DNA from: Phyllostachys edulis
Lineage: Eukaryota > Streptophyta > Magnoliopsida > Poales > Poaceae
Reading direction: 5' to 3'
Assembly: GCA_036346405.1 (NCBI GenBank)
Contig: CM070553.1
Span: 74,278,976-74,342,975 of the forward strand
Length of the DNA stretch: 64,000 bases
In this document: positions 35,201-46,290 of the stretch, in pieces
How the letters are laid out: every line of letters begins with the position of its first letter
Position numbering within the stretch: position 1 is the stretch's first letter
Position numbers and translations under genes: made by a program
The notes under the pieces: generated by a model
Database searches by the model: none
What the model saw: only the letters and a program-made list of their open reading frames with translations
What the model was told of the DNA's origin: nothing

Positions 35201-37258
35201 CTTCTATTTGTTCTTCTGATCAGATGGTTGTGAGAGAAGTATTTAGCTAATTAATTTCAAGAGAGCTCTAACTACTGGAATGGGTCAAAGTATTAGCCTT
35301 TTGACAATTATGTTATGTGTCAGATTACTGCTCATTTGTCTACAACAGCAAACAAAATCTGAGCTAAGTGCTATTGACTGGCTATAACTGATCTTCCAGT
35401 AATTTCCAACTTCCAGTTTGGTAACTCACTAAAATGATCTAATTGACCTACACAACATTTTGCTAACAAAAGACAGAAGAATAGGCAAGGTGGTTAAACT
35501 GATAATCTGAACTTTCTTCTAATCCTCATTTCTGAACCTTCATACAAACAAAAGTGTTTAACATCTACAGTTACCAATTCCCTAATCCATTTGCTAAGCA
35601 CTTCTTCTTACGTGATGTAAGAGGCATCAACAAATACTATTAGCATTGGTAAAGCAGAGGGAGAAATCTCATTTATAGAGAACCGACAACAGAGGCCAAG
35701 ACAGAACAGCTCTGGGCAAAGGCTTGGCTCGGGGAGGTGAAGCCGTCTGATCCGATCTTGAGGCACGGGCTGGGTCATGGTGGACGGGCCAGGCATGGCG
35801 AGGGCGGTGCTGGCTCACTGGGTGGCTGAAAAGGCAAGGCAGATGGAGAAGCGGAGCGGGAGTAGAGGCCGGGAAGACCGAGGTGGATCCGGGTGGCGAC
35901 GGCCGGGAGCTGGGAGGCGGCGGTGACGGTGGAGGGCGGCACCATGGGGCGGCAAGCAGACGGGCGGCGGCTGGCCCGGAGGAGGCGGGAGGTGGCCGGC
36001 CGGGAGATGGCGGCGGAGGGAGGCCGGCTCGGTGGAGGCGGCCAGCTGGGGGGAGGGAGAGGCGGCGGCGCCGGATCGGGGAGGAGTGGAGCTCGGGGAG
36101 GTGGCGCCAAGGCCGGCTGAGGTGGGGAGGAGAGGCGCTCGGGGAGGTGGCGCCAGGTTGGGGAGCTGCCAAGGCTGTGGGGAGAAGGGAGGTGGCATGG
36201 TGGAGAAGAGGCCAGGAGTGAAGGACAGGAGCAACGGCTCCATTCGGTGGAGACAAGAAGAAAGGGAAAAAAATGGTTTGGTGAAAAAGAACCGTTGGGT
36301 AGTGCCCCAAAGAGAAAAGAAAAGGTGGGAGGAACTTTGACTGCTTTTTAGAAATAAACAATTAGGGGTTGTAGTGATTTTGCGGACAAGAATTGGCGGA
36401 GAGCTCCCACGGTATGGAGACAATGCGTCCTGTGTGCAGACGACCACGTGCGACGCCGAGCGGACGGCGATGCGACAGGGGCAGGGCATGGGCGCACGAA
36501 ACCACGGCACATAGGGCGGAAAAACTGACAGCGGCGAAAAATTAGGGTTTCTAGCCGTCAAAGGTGACGCACGACGAGATTAAAAGCGGACGGCCAGGAT
36601 TGAAACAATCTAGGCGGCCCGATCAAGGATGGATGGCCACGATAGAGAGGGGGATGATTGGTCTAGTCAGACCGGATCCAAGTGACTCGGTCGGTTCAAC
36701 AGTGTTGGCTAGGTTTTGAAAAACAGACAGAGAGCCTTAAGGGATTTTATTAACCTAGTAAAATGCTCGAAAGATTCTGAAACCTTTATGGGAGGCTGAA
36801 AATACAGTGGAGGTTATGTTGCAAAATTTCTATGACTTTTCATGTATTATATGTTTTGCAGAATTATTTTGCCCCTCTTTTGATGTTTGGTGGGGTTTAA
36901 AATAGAAATTTGAAACTTGTAGAATAATTAGAGATAGCAAGCTAACTCCCACAATTTCGAAATTTGAATTTGGAGTTTCTAGCTCGGGATAAACTTTGTA
37001 TAAATTTTCAGAGGTTTTTATGCAAGATTTTCTCCGTAAATTCTACAAGGATTGTTCTAGGGTTTGACCAAGAGTTTGATACAAGATTTCTAACCAGGAG
37101 GTTATGACTTTGGTCAATTGGAGATTTTGGTTTTTGATTTCCCATAATTCCTTTACAAGAATTACAGAATTATTCAAAAACTTCAAGATGCAAGAAAAGT
37201 TTTAATTTCTACTCATTTTCTTACATTTGAAACACAAACTTATTTTTGGGATGTTACA
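32242..37258 (-). repeat. 5' LTR of the 5-kb-LTR element
   Basis: Partner of 23651-28674. Frames repeated between the two copies (for example at 25999 and 34585 on the plus strand) are LTR shadows. The GC-rich stretch 35690-36560 is the downstream half in minus orientation. Confidence 0.93.
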
Positions 37259-37263
37259 TGGAG

Positions 37264-40200
37264 CAAGCCGCAAAGACCTCTACTTCAGGACCTCCCTCGG
37301 CCAAGACCTCTCAGGCCGTAGGACCTCCTCAAGCCAGGACCTCCCAGACTTTTGGAAGGGGCCGTGTGAACCATGTGGCCGTGGAAGAAGCTCAGACCTC
37401 CTCAGACGTGGTACTAGGTATGTTCCTAGTAAATTCAGTGCCAGCTGCAGTTTTGTTTGACTCTGGAGCTTCCCATTCGTTTATTTCTCGGAGTTTTGCT
37501 GCAAAGCACCAGTTTTGAGTTGTTGCTCTTAAGTCTACCTTGTTGGTTCAATCCCTACTCGAGAACTAAGCACGAACCAGGGTTGTCCACAAGTGAAAAT
37601 GGTCATAGAAGGAGTAGAATTTCTAGCCAACCTTATCCTTTTGGACACCAGGTCCCTAGATGTGATCTTGGGCATGGACTGGCTAGCTAACCACCATGCC
37701 ATGTTGGATTGTAGTGGCAAAAGTATCTATTTGACCAGCCCTAGTGGTGCCACTGTGAAGTTTTCGGCCACCTCAGAGAAACTCCAAGGAGCCCTATCTT
37801 GTAGTGCTCAAGTTCAAGTTTTGGAGGATGTCCCTGTTGCTAAAGAATTTGTGGATGTGTTCCCTGATGAGCTCCCAGGAATGCCCCTAGACAGAGACCT
37901 TGAGTTTGTCATAAACCTTGTCCCAGGGACCTCCCCCATCTCCAAAAGGCCCTACAGATTGCATGTTGATGATCATGTGGAGTTGAAGAAGCAGTTGGAA
38001 GACTTGCAGAGCAAGGGTTTTATTAGACCTAGCTCCTCACCTTGGGGAGCCCCAGTGATTTTTGTGCCTAAAAAGGATGGTACTCAAAGGATGTGTGTGG
38101 ACTACAGAGCTCTCAATGATGTCACCATCAAGAACAAGTATCCTTTGCCAAGAATTGATGATTTATTTGATCAATTGAAGGGAGCTGCTGTGTTTTCCAA
38201 GATAGATTTGAGAACAGGATATCACCAACTCAAAATTCGAAAGGAAGACATCCCTAAGACAGCTTTTTCAACTAGGTATGGGTTATTTGAATTCACTGTC
38301 ATGTCTTTTGGGCTGACCAATGCCCCTGCCTATTTCATGAATTTGATGAACCGAGTGTTCATGGAGTACCTAGACAAGTTTGTCATTGTCTTTATTGACG
38401 ACATTCTAGTGTATTCCAAGAGTAAAGAGGAGCATGCAAGCCATCTCTTTTCGGTTTTGGAAAAGTTGAGAGCTCATCAGCTCTTTGCCAAATTTAGTGT
38501 GAGTTTTGGCTAAAAGAAGTGGTCTTTTTGGGGCATATTTTGTCAAAAGAAGGAGTGTCTGTCAACCCCAGTAAGGTTCAAGATGTGCTCAATTGGGAAC
38601 CTCCTAGATCGTGCCTCAGTTCAAGTTTTCTTGGCATGGTGGCTACTCTGAAGGTTTATTGAAGGTTTCTCCGGATTGCAAGACCTCTCACTCGGTGTTA
38701 AAGAAAGAAAAGAAGTTTCTTTGGACCTCGACAGAACAGAGCTTCCAAGAGCTGAAGGAAAAGTTAACCTCTGCCCCAGTTTTGGTTCTCCCAGACGTTA
38801 GAAAGGATTTTGAAGTCTTTTGTGATGCATCAAAACAAGGACTTGGCTGTGTTCTAATGCAAGATAGAAGAGTAGTGGCTTATGCCTCAAGACAATTGAA
38901 GCCCCATGAAGTAAATTACCCCACTCATGACCTCGAGTTGGCTGCTGTGGTTCATGCCTTAAAAATTTGGCGCCATTACCTCATTGGTAATAGGTGTGAA
39001 ATTTACACTGACCACAAAAGCCTAAAGTACATCTTTACACAAGCATATTTGAATTTGCGGCAGAGAAGGTGGCTTGAGCTTATTAAGGACTACAATGTGG
39101 GAAACCATTACCACCCAGGCAAGGCCAATGTGGTGGCAGATGCTTTGAGCAGAAAAGTTTATGTCAATACTTTGATGATCAAGGAGAGCCAACCTACTTT
39201 GTATGAAGAATTCTTGAAGCTTAGACTTGAGTTAGTGGAAGAAGGGTTTTGGCAACTCTTGAAGTGCAACCTACCTTGCAAAAACAGATCAAGGCAGCCC
39301 AAGATGGAGATGCTGGCATCCAAGAGATCAAGACCAACATAAGAGAAGGGAAGGCTGCAAGGTTTTCTATAGATGACCTAGGTGCGGTCTGGTTTGATAA
39401 GAGGCTCTGTGTGCCCAATAACACGGAGCTCAAGGGTATAATACTTAAAGAAGCACATGAGGCATTGTATTCTATACACCCAGGAGCTACAAAAATGTAC
39501 CAAGATGTCAAGGAATTGTACTGGTGGCCGAAAATGAAGAAGGAAATAGCAGATTTTGTGGCCAAATGTGACACTTGCCAAAAGGTTAAAGCAGTGCACC
39601 AAAGACCTGGAGGACTTTTAGTGCCCTTACCCATACCCGAGTGGAAGTGGGAAGAGGTCGGCATGGATTTTATTACTGGTTTACCTCGTACCCAAGCTGG
39701 TTTTGATTCTATTTGGGTCATAGTGGATAGATTAACAAAAATGGCTCACTTTATTCTGTGAAGACTACTTATTCGGAGACAAGCTAGCAGAAATCTACAT
39801 GGCAAAAGTGGTGTGCCTTCATGGTGTTCCAAAGAAGATAGTCTCGCATGAGGATCTCAATTCACCTCCAAGTTTTGGCAAAAGCTACATGATGCTTTGG
39901 GCACCGAGCCTCAACTTTAGTCAAAGATACCACCCTCAAACAGATGGCCAACCGAGAGAGTTAACCAAGTCCTTGAGGACATCTTTGAGAGCTTGCGCCT
40001 AGAAAGACAATCTAGTTGGGACAAGATGTTACCATATGCAGAATTTTCCTACAATAACAACTACCAAGCGAGTCTCCAAATGTCCCTTTGAAGCTATTTA
40101 TGGGAGAAAGTGTAGGACTCCTTGTCTTCGACAGATCGGGTGAAGGCCAAGTTCTTGGCCGGACCACGAGAGAAGCCAAGATCGTAAGGTCAATAAGGGA

Positions 40201-40700
40201 GAAGCTAAGGGCTGCTCAAACTAAGCAAAAGAGCTACGCAGATGTTAGGCGTCGAGACCTAGCTTTTGTCCCAGGAGACCAGAGTCTACCTCAAAGTATC
40301 ACCTCTCAAGAGTATGCAATGGTTCAGAGTTAGTGGAAAGCTTGCTCCAAGGTTCATTAGGCCTTTTCCAATTCTTGCAGTAGGGGTGAAGTAGCCTACA
40401 AGTTGGACCTCCTCCTCGACTTCTTTGGAGTCCACAATGTATTCCATGTGTCACAGCTTGAAGAAATGCTTGAAAGTGCCGGAGGACCAAATGCCTTTAG
40501 AAGCTGTGGACCTCCAAGAAGACCTCACTTACAGAGAGCACCCCATCAAGATTTTGGACGTGTCCGAGAGAGTTACCAGGAGCAAGACCACCAAGTTGTG
40601 CAAGGTGCAATGGAGCAACCACTCCGAAGCCGAGGCAACATGGGAACGAGAAGAGGACCTCAGGAAGGAGTTCCCCCACCTATTCCCTAGCTCAGCCTGA
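37264..40700 (+). pseudogene. Tekay-like gypsy pol: protease, RT, RNase H, integrase, chromodomain
   Basis: Continues gag after the nested element. In order: a Ser/Pro linker; protease with FDSGASHSFIS at about 37457-37490; a stop and frameshift at 37517; then an open frame 37593-38513 with the end of protease (LDVILGMDWLA) and RT (KRPYRL, SPWGAPVIFVPKKDG, MCVDYRALN, FSKIDLRTGYHQ, and VFIDDILVYSK with the catalytic Asp pair). After a stop at 38511, RNase H follows (FCDASKQGLGCVLMQ, YTDHKSLKYIF, ADALSRK) to 39190. After a frameshift near 39245 comes integrase with its HHCC finger (HEALYSIHPG...CDTCQKVK) and MDFITGLPR, decaying after 39760. The chromodomain-like tail (YREHPIKILD, SNHSEAEATWEREEDL) ends at TGA 40698. 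Confidence 0.9.
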
Positions 40701-41365
40701 ATCTCGGGGTCGAGATTCCCTTAAGGGGTGAAGGTTTGTAACATCCCGTTTTCTTTTAAGTCCTTGCCAAGTTTTCAAAATAAAAGTAACCATTTGGCTT
40801 TATTGAGAATCCAAAGCTTAACACGAGATTTTGAAACTGAGAGTTCAATTGGAATTAATCAAACCTTAACTAAGTCGTTGTTGATGTTCCTTGCTGGTTG
40901 TGGCTCTCTGTGGTGTCTTTGCTGCCCTCGGGTTGTGGTTCTCCGAAGCCTCTCTGTGTGCCCCTGGTTCGCCTCTTCTCTCTCTCTTAACTTCCTTTGT
41001 TGGTTTGAATCTCTTTGAGATCCAGACCTCTCTCACATCTCCCCTCTGTTCGAACATCTCCCTTGCTTGGGGTTTTCCTGTCAAGGACCCAGCTCGGGTT
41101 TGTGTTTCAAAAACCTCTTCGGTTTCCCCCCCCCCATGCCACGCTTGGCTTTGCTTCTTTTGGACCTCCAGTGGACCTCTCCACGCTCTCTGGGAACCCC
41201 TGAGTTCTCTTGGGCGCTCTAGAGTTTCTCTAGACCTCCCAGTGCTCTTTTGGGACCTTCCTAGACCACCTCGTGGCTATTTGGACCTCTCTGGTGTTCA
41301 AATAGACCTCCTCTCGTCCTCGGACTTTTCTCAGTGTCCTTCGGACCTCCTCGGCGTCCTTCACA

Positions 41366-41530
41366 GACCTCCCTTGTTGAGATCTGGCCGCTCAGACCTC
41401 CCTTGTTGAGATCTGGCCGCTCGGACCTCCCTTGTTGAGATCTGGCCGCTCGGACCTCCCTTGTTGAGATCTAGCCGCTCGACATCCCTTGTTGGGATCT
41501 CGCCGAATGGACCTCCCTCTTGGGGATCTA
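41366..41530. repeat. GACCTCCCTT minisatellite, 3' LTR copy
   Basis: About five tandem 29-30-base units of GACCTCCCTTGTTGAGATC followed by TGGCCGCTCG or close variants. Confidence 0.9.
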
Positions 41531-42034
41531 GCCGCCTGTGTCCTCCTTTAGTGGGATCCAAGGGTCTAGACCTCCTTAGGCCCAAGACCTCCTTAGCGCT
41601 TGGACCCATCTTTGATGCTTGTGGTCAGACGCTTAAGACTTTACCTTCGTTACCTTAGGACCGTCTGATGTGGTTTGATGGCCCGATCCTAGGGGCACGT
41701 AGCTTGGTCCGAACGTCCCCTTTCCCTCTTGGCCGTCCGATTTTAATCAGACGGCCTAGTCTCGTTGGTCTGTTCGCTTGGTCCGAACAGCCCCTTTGTT
41801 GTGCGCCGTTGGATCCGGATCTGACGGTTCAGCTGCGAGATAACGTTTGGATGGTCCGAACGTTCCTTTCCTTTGGGCCCATGGATTCCAATCGAGCGGC
41901 TTTGCTTTCTTCAAGCATTTGCTTTTGTTTCCCGGACCTCCTCCGGTTATTTTGTAAGGACCACCTCCCGGTCCTTGCTGGTCTTTATAAAACCACCCTC
42001 CTAACCTTGAATTTTTACATTGGTGGGGACCTCC

Positions 42035-42300
42035 TGCACCCTTTGGTGCGGACCGTTGAGGTCCTCCCTTTGAGATCTTGACCGTTAGATCTCCCTTTTG
42101 GAGATCTACTCGTCAGACCTCCCGCACCCTTTGATCTGGACCGTTGAGGTCCTCCCTTGAGATCTTGACCGTTAGATCTCCCTTTTGGAGATCTACTCGT
42201 CAGACCTCCTGCACCCTTTGATCTCGGACCGTTGAGGTCCTCCCTTGAGATCTTGACCGTTAGATCTCCCTTTTGGAGATCTACTTGTCAGACCTCCTCT
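42035..42300. repeat. Triplicated ~88-base repeat, 3' LTR copy
   Basis: Same three-unit array as 19215-19495, with small length differences. Confidence 0.85.
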
Positions 42301-42641
42301 TGAGTCCTTGGACCTCTGTCCAGACCTCCCTTTGAGTGTCTTGGACCACTTGCCCAGACCTCACGGTGGTCTTTGGCAGAATGACCCTTGCGGTGGGGCC
42401 ACCTCTTTGACCAAGATGGTGCACCTTTTTTTTTGATCGCCCCACTTGCTAGCCCTCTTCACCTTGTAATTATTGCCTTGCTCAGAACTGCATGCGCATT
42501 TAATAGGTGTCGGGTCACATTAAATGCAGTCACATCCGAGGTACTTTATTTCAATTCTTTTGGGCAAGCCCCGCCCTAGTTATCCCGATTGCCTACACGT
42601 CATTGAACCTTTTTTTCTTGGTGCACTCCACCAACTCCGGC

Positions 42642-42649
42642 TATATATA
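42642..42649 (+). promoter_or_regulatory. Tekay-like 3' LTR TATA box
   Basis: TATATATA in the same context as the 5' LTR box. Activity here would read rightward through the copia RT remnant. Confidence 0.65.
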
Positions 42650-44911
42650 GCCTCGGGAGGCGTGCCTTTGTAATCTTTTTGCTCATTTCTTCCTTCCTGC
42701 CTCATCTCGCTTGGTTCTTCCTTGCAAAGACCTCCCTCAGAGCTCTTTGAGGCTGTGTTAAGCCTCTTGGTTTCCTTTTGGCTGAGTTGGTTTGAGTTCC
42801 TTTTTGGTTCTTTTGATGTTCTCTGGCTTAGTGTAGTTTTGCTTATTTGGTTCTCTTGCGAACGTGTAGATCACGAGTTCGAGGAGATCTTGGACCCAGC
42901 TCTTGCTGCAGAAGGCTCTCTACTGCTTGACCAAGGCAAGCCACAGACCTCCTTTTGATCATCTTGAACAAAGTTTTGCAAATGTATTTCGGTTTTACTT
43001 TATCGTGCATGGCTATGTTTATAAGCAAATGGTTTGGGCTATAGTTACTTGCCTACTTGCTGTTATGCCTCCTTTATACCTTGTCTCCATCATGTTGTCA
43101 TGTTTACCTTGTGAGCCTTAGGATGGATAATTTAGTTGGTGTTCTTTGTTAATTGCCAACATGGGGCCGAGGTCTTATATAGCCTTGCTTAGAAAAGCGT
43201 GGTTCGAACGTATCATGCTTCATCTCTAATAATCTTGACTAATAAGTTATGAAATGTGTGGTTGGTGCCATTGTTGAGCGACTATGGCGGGATGCCTAAG
43301 TCTGTGTTGACGTGGTGTGAGACCACTTGGTTAAAATTGTGTGCCAGATGGGTGGTCTTTCGGCATGGGCTAATACAAATTGTTTTTTGAGGCAAGAAGG
43401 CAGGGAGTGAGTAGTGGGTGCTTTGCACACTTGGTTGTGGAAGTCTTGCCTTGGCACAATTAAGGACTTCACTTTGTGTCTGTTGAACTGGGCCAAACAG
43501 TGCAACCACAAGATCATTTTATGGGAATGGTCTGGGCTGAATAATTAGCAATGGGTGGCTTGGGGCTGTTGTGGTTGAGCGTGTGATTCGTTGGCGCAAG
43601 AGGGGGCACCCCATAACCCTACGGATTTCTAGACCACAGGAGGGGATTGCGAAACCTTAGCGGGCAGCCCGAGTCAGTTCAAAGCTTTGTAAAGGTCTTG
43701 CCGCGCTCTCTAGACTGCTCACCTTAGGAAGTGAGCAAGGGTGACCGGAACCCATCCCGCTAGAGAGATCGTGGATTGTGGGTAAAGTTGTACACCTCTG
43801 CAGAGCAAAAGATCTATTCGAATAGCCAAGTCCTTGGTCATGGACATGCTCAGTGAAATGGTGCAAGGGGTAGATGTTTCAAAAGCTTGTGCCACTGGAC
43901 ACTTCCGCGAGATGCTTTGGCTTTGCCTCGAAGAGACCTTGGCCGGCTCCAGAGGGGTCAAGGTTGGCTCGGGTAGTGGTCCAGGGGTTGGTTTGGACCT
44001 CTGGAATGGGTGTTCTGGAGTGGGCTTTGGGTGAGGACCTGGCCACTGTTGTGACCAGACCTCCCCTATTTTTGGGTTGTGGCCGTGAGTTGGTGCTCAC
44101 TCCACTTTTTTAAACATCAAAAGTATTATGTATTATGGTTTTACCTTGCTGCCTTACAATCTATTATTGTCAAACTTGGCTTTGCGCAAACTAACCATAC
44201 AGCTCTCCATTGGTAAGTCATTGCATGAATATTATTGCATCTTTGCTCCCTATAACTTGCTGAGTACATTCCAAGTACTCATGGCTTAAGCCCTGTGTCA
44301 AAGCAGATTATGAAGATGACCAAGTGCAGGGCAGTGCAGACCTCTTCGAGGAGGAGTTCTTCGACGACTAAGATGCCTAGGACGTCCTCCACCCGACAGC
44401 CTGTGGTGCTTGTCGGATGGCTTTTGCGTATTTTGGTGTTTGAGCCCTAGAGCTCCGTGTTGCCAGTTGTAAGTCCTCGTTGGTTTTGTAAGCCCTCAGT
44501 GGCAGACCTCTTGTTAACAAGCTTGACCATAAGGTCCTATTATATAAAGTTCAATTTGTCTGCTTCATCTTTGTTTGACCTCGTGGTTGTGGTATTGGCT
44601 TGTGTTCTTGTGCGAGCTAGCTCTGTTGTCCCGGGACTAGCTCGGATGCAGGCGGGACCACCTGGGAGGTCCCACGGGACTTTCTTTGGGAGGTCCCGCC
44701 GACCTCTCTTAGTGATGTGCTGGAGGTGCTACTGGCGGTGGCGGACCAAGACCTCCGGGAGGTCCGCAAGACCTCTGGGAGGTCTCCCGCACCTCCTCGG
44801 TAAAGCTCCATGCGGTGCAACCACATCTTTCCGTGGTGACTTCGCAGCGCAAAAAAAAATGGTCCTCCCGGACCTCTTGCGGTACATCACGGGGTGGGTC
44901 GTCACAACCAC

Positions 44912-46146
44912 TGTCCGCACTCTTCTTTCGGTGGCGTCTGTTCGCCACTGGTCTGTTTCTCAGCTTGATGTCAAGAATGCCTTTCTTAACGGCGAGTTGC
45001 GTGAGGAGGTCTCCATGCATCCGCCACCTGGGTATTCTGTTCCTGAGGGCATGGTCTGTCGTCTTCGTCGCTCTCTCTATGGCCTTAAGCAAGCCCCTTG
45101 TGCTTGGTTTGAGCGCTTCTCCTCTATGGTCATTGCTGCTGGCTTTTCAGCGAGTGATCATGATCCTGCGCTCTTTGTCCACACTTCGTCTCGTGGTCGG
45201 ACTCTTCTTCTTTTGTATGTTGATGATATGATCATTACCGGAGATGATTCTGAGTACATTGCCTTTGTCAAGGCTCGTCTTAGTGAGCAGTTCCTTATGT
45301 CGGATCTTGGTCCTCTTCGTTACTTCCTTGGGATTGAGGTTACTTCCACTCCAGATGGTTTCTTTATGTCCCAATAGAAGTATATTCAGGATCTTCTTGA
45401 TCGCGCCTCCCTCACTGATCAGCGTACTGTTAAGACTCCCATGGAGCTCAATGTTCACCTCCGACCCTCTGATGGCAAGCCTCTTTCTGATCCGACTCGC
45501 TATCGTCATCTTGTTGGGAGTCTTGTCTACCTTGCTGTTACTCGTCCGGATATCACTTATCCGGTTCACATTCGAGTCGATTCGTTTCTGCTCCCACTCA
45601 GTCCACTCTGACCACCTTCTTGAGTTCTGCGATACCTTCGTGGGACTATCTCGCCGTCTCTTCTTTCCACGCCCGGCTCGTTCTGACCGAGCTTATTCGG
45701 ATGCTACTTGGGCACCGATCCCTCGATCGTTGGTCTATCTCTACTCTTGTGTTTTTCTTGGTGGTTCGCTCATTGCTCGGAAGGCGAAGAAACAGATTGC
45801 GATGTCCCGTTCGAGTCAGAGGTGAGTTGCGAGCTATGGCTCTCTTGATGCAGAGATTACTTGGCTACGGTGGTTACTTGAGGATTTTGGTGTTTCTGTC
45901 ACTACACCGAGCTCCTCTCTTGTCGAAAGACAGTGCTATCAAGATTTACTGTGACCTGTGAAGCATGAGCTCACCAAGCACATTGGTGTTGATGCTTCCT
46001 TCATGAGGTCTTGTGTGCATGATCAGGTGATTGCTCTTCAGTATGTGCCTTCAGAGCTTCAGATAGCGGATTTCTTCACGAAGGCCCAGACTCGAGCACA
46101 GCATGGCTTCTACCTCTCCAAACTCAACGTTGTTGATCCATCATGA
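44912..46146 (+). pseudogene. Copia RT C-terminal half and RNase H
   Basis: Resumes the RT interrupted at 18016: HWSVSQLDVKNAFLNGEL, PPPGYSVPEGMVCRL, RSLYGLKQAPCAWFERF, then LLYVDDMIITGDD with the catalytic YVDD, and FLGIEVTS. There is a stop at 45375-45377. RNase H follows: PSDGKPLSDPTRYRHLVGSLVYLAVTRPDI, frameshift near 45575, IARKAKKQIAMSRSS, and the terminal KHIGVDASFMRS...ADFFTKAQT, ending at TGA 46144-46146. The polypurine tract and 3' LTR follow directly. Confidence 0.9.
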
Positions 46147-46159
46147 GTTTGAGGGGGGG

Positions 46160-46290
46160 TGTTAGAGATATATGTCTAATTGTGTTATTCTCCTTTGTTA
46201 TGAGGAGTTATGTGCATATTCACCACCTGTACTTTATGTATATATACTGACCCATTGACCTCATATTGAATACAAGCAATATTCATAACA
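46160..46290 (+). repeat. 3' LTR of the short-LTR copia
   Basis: 131 bp, directly after the polypurine tract GAGGGGGGG. Followed by the GTTAA duplication. Confidence 0.92.

Larger units (their letters stand above)
23651..37258 (-). mobile_element. Gypsy element with 5-kb LTRs, nested, minus strand
   Basis: Two direct repeats of 5024 bp (23651-28674) and 5017 bp (32242-37258) surround only 3567 bp of interior. On the minus strand the LTR starts TGTAACATCCCAAAAAT and ends GGGTGCTCACA. The primer-binding site is at 32225-32236 and a polypurine tract (AAGAGGGGTAGGTTT) abuts the 3' LTR at 28675. TGGAG duplications lie at 23646-23650 and 37259-37263. The interior keeps gag zinc knuckles, protease/RT scraps, integrase scraps and a chromodomain-like tail, with most of RT/RNase H deleted. 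It is therefore a non-autonomous chromovirus derivative whose LTRs are longer than its body. Confidence 0.93.
18017..44906 (+). mobile_element. Tekay/Del-like gypsy element with nested element
   Basis: LTRs at 18017-22085 and 40737-44906 (TGTAACATCCCG ... GTCGTCACA), primer-binding site at 22089, gag then pol with a chromodomain-like C-terminus. ACCAC duplications lie at 18012-18016 and 44907-44911 inside the copia RT. Without the nested insert it would be about 13.3 kb. The chromodomain-type tail and long LTRs fit the Tekay/Del chromovirus lineage. Many short indels separate the two LTRs. Confidence 0.93.
40737..44906 (+). repeat. 3' LTR of the Tekay-like element
   Basis: 4170 bp, about 100 bp longer than its 5' partner, largely through extra minisatellite units (41366-41530). 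Preceded by a purine-rich tract (AAGGGGTGAAGG). TATA box at 42642-42649. Ends GTCGTCACA followed by the ACCAC duplication. Confidence 0.92.
14585..46290 (+). mobile_element. Short-LTR copia element, host of two nested insertions
   Basis: LTRs of 131 bp at 14585-14715 and 46160-46290 (TGTTAGAGATAT ... ATTCATAACA) differ at about seven positions. GTTAA duplications lie at 14580-14584 and 46291-46295. The primer-binding site directly abuts the left LTR and a polypurine tract (GAGGGGGGG) precedes the right one. The coding order is gag zinc knuckle, protease, integrase, RT, RNase H, the copia order. The RT gene is split by the gypsy element at 18017-44906. Without insertions the element would be about 4.8 kb. 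The short LTR suggests an Ale/Retrofit-like lineage, which I did not verify. Confidence 0.92.
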
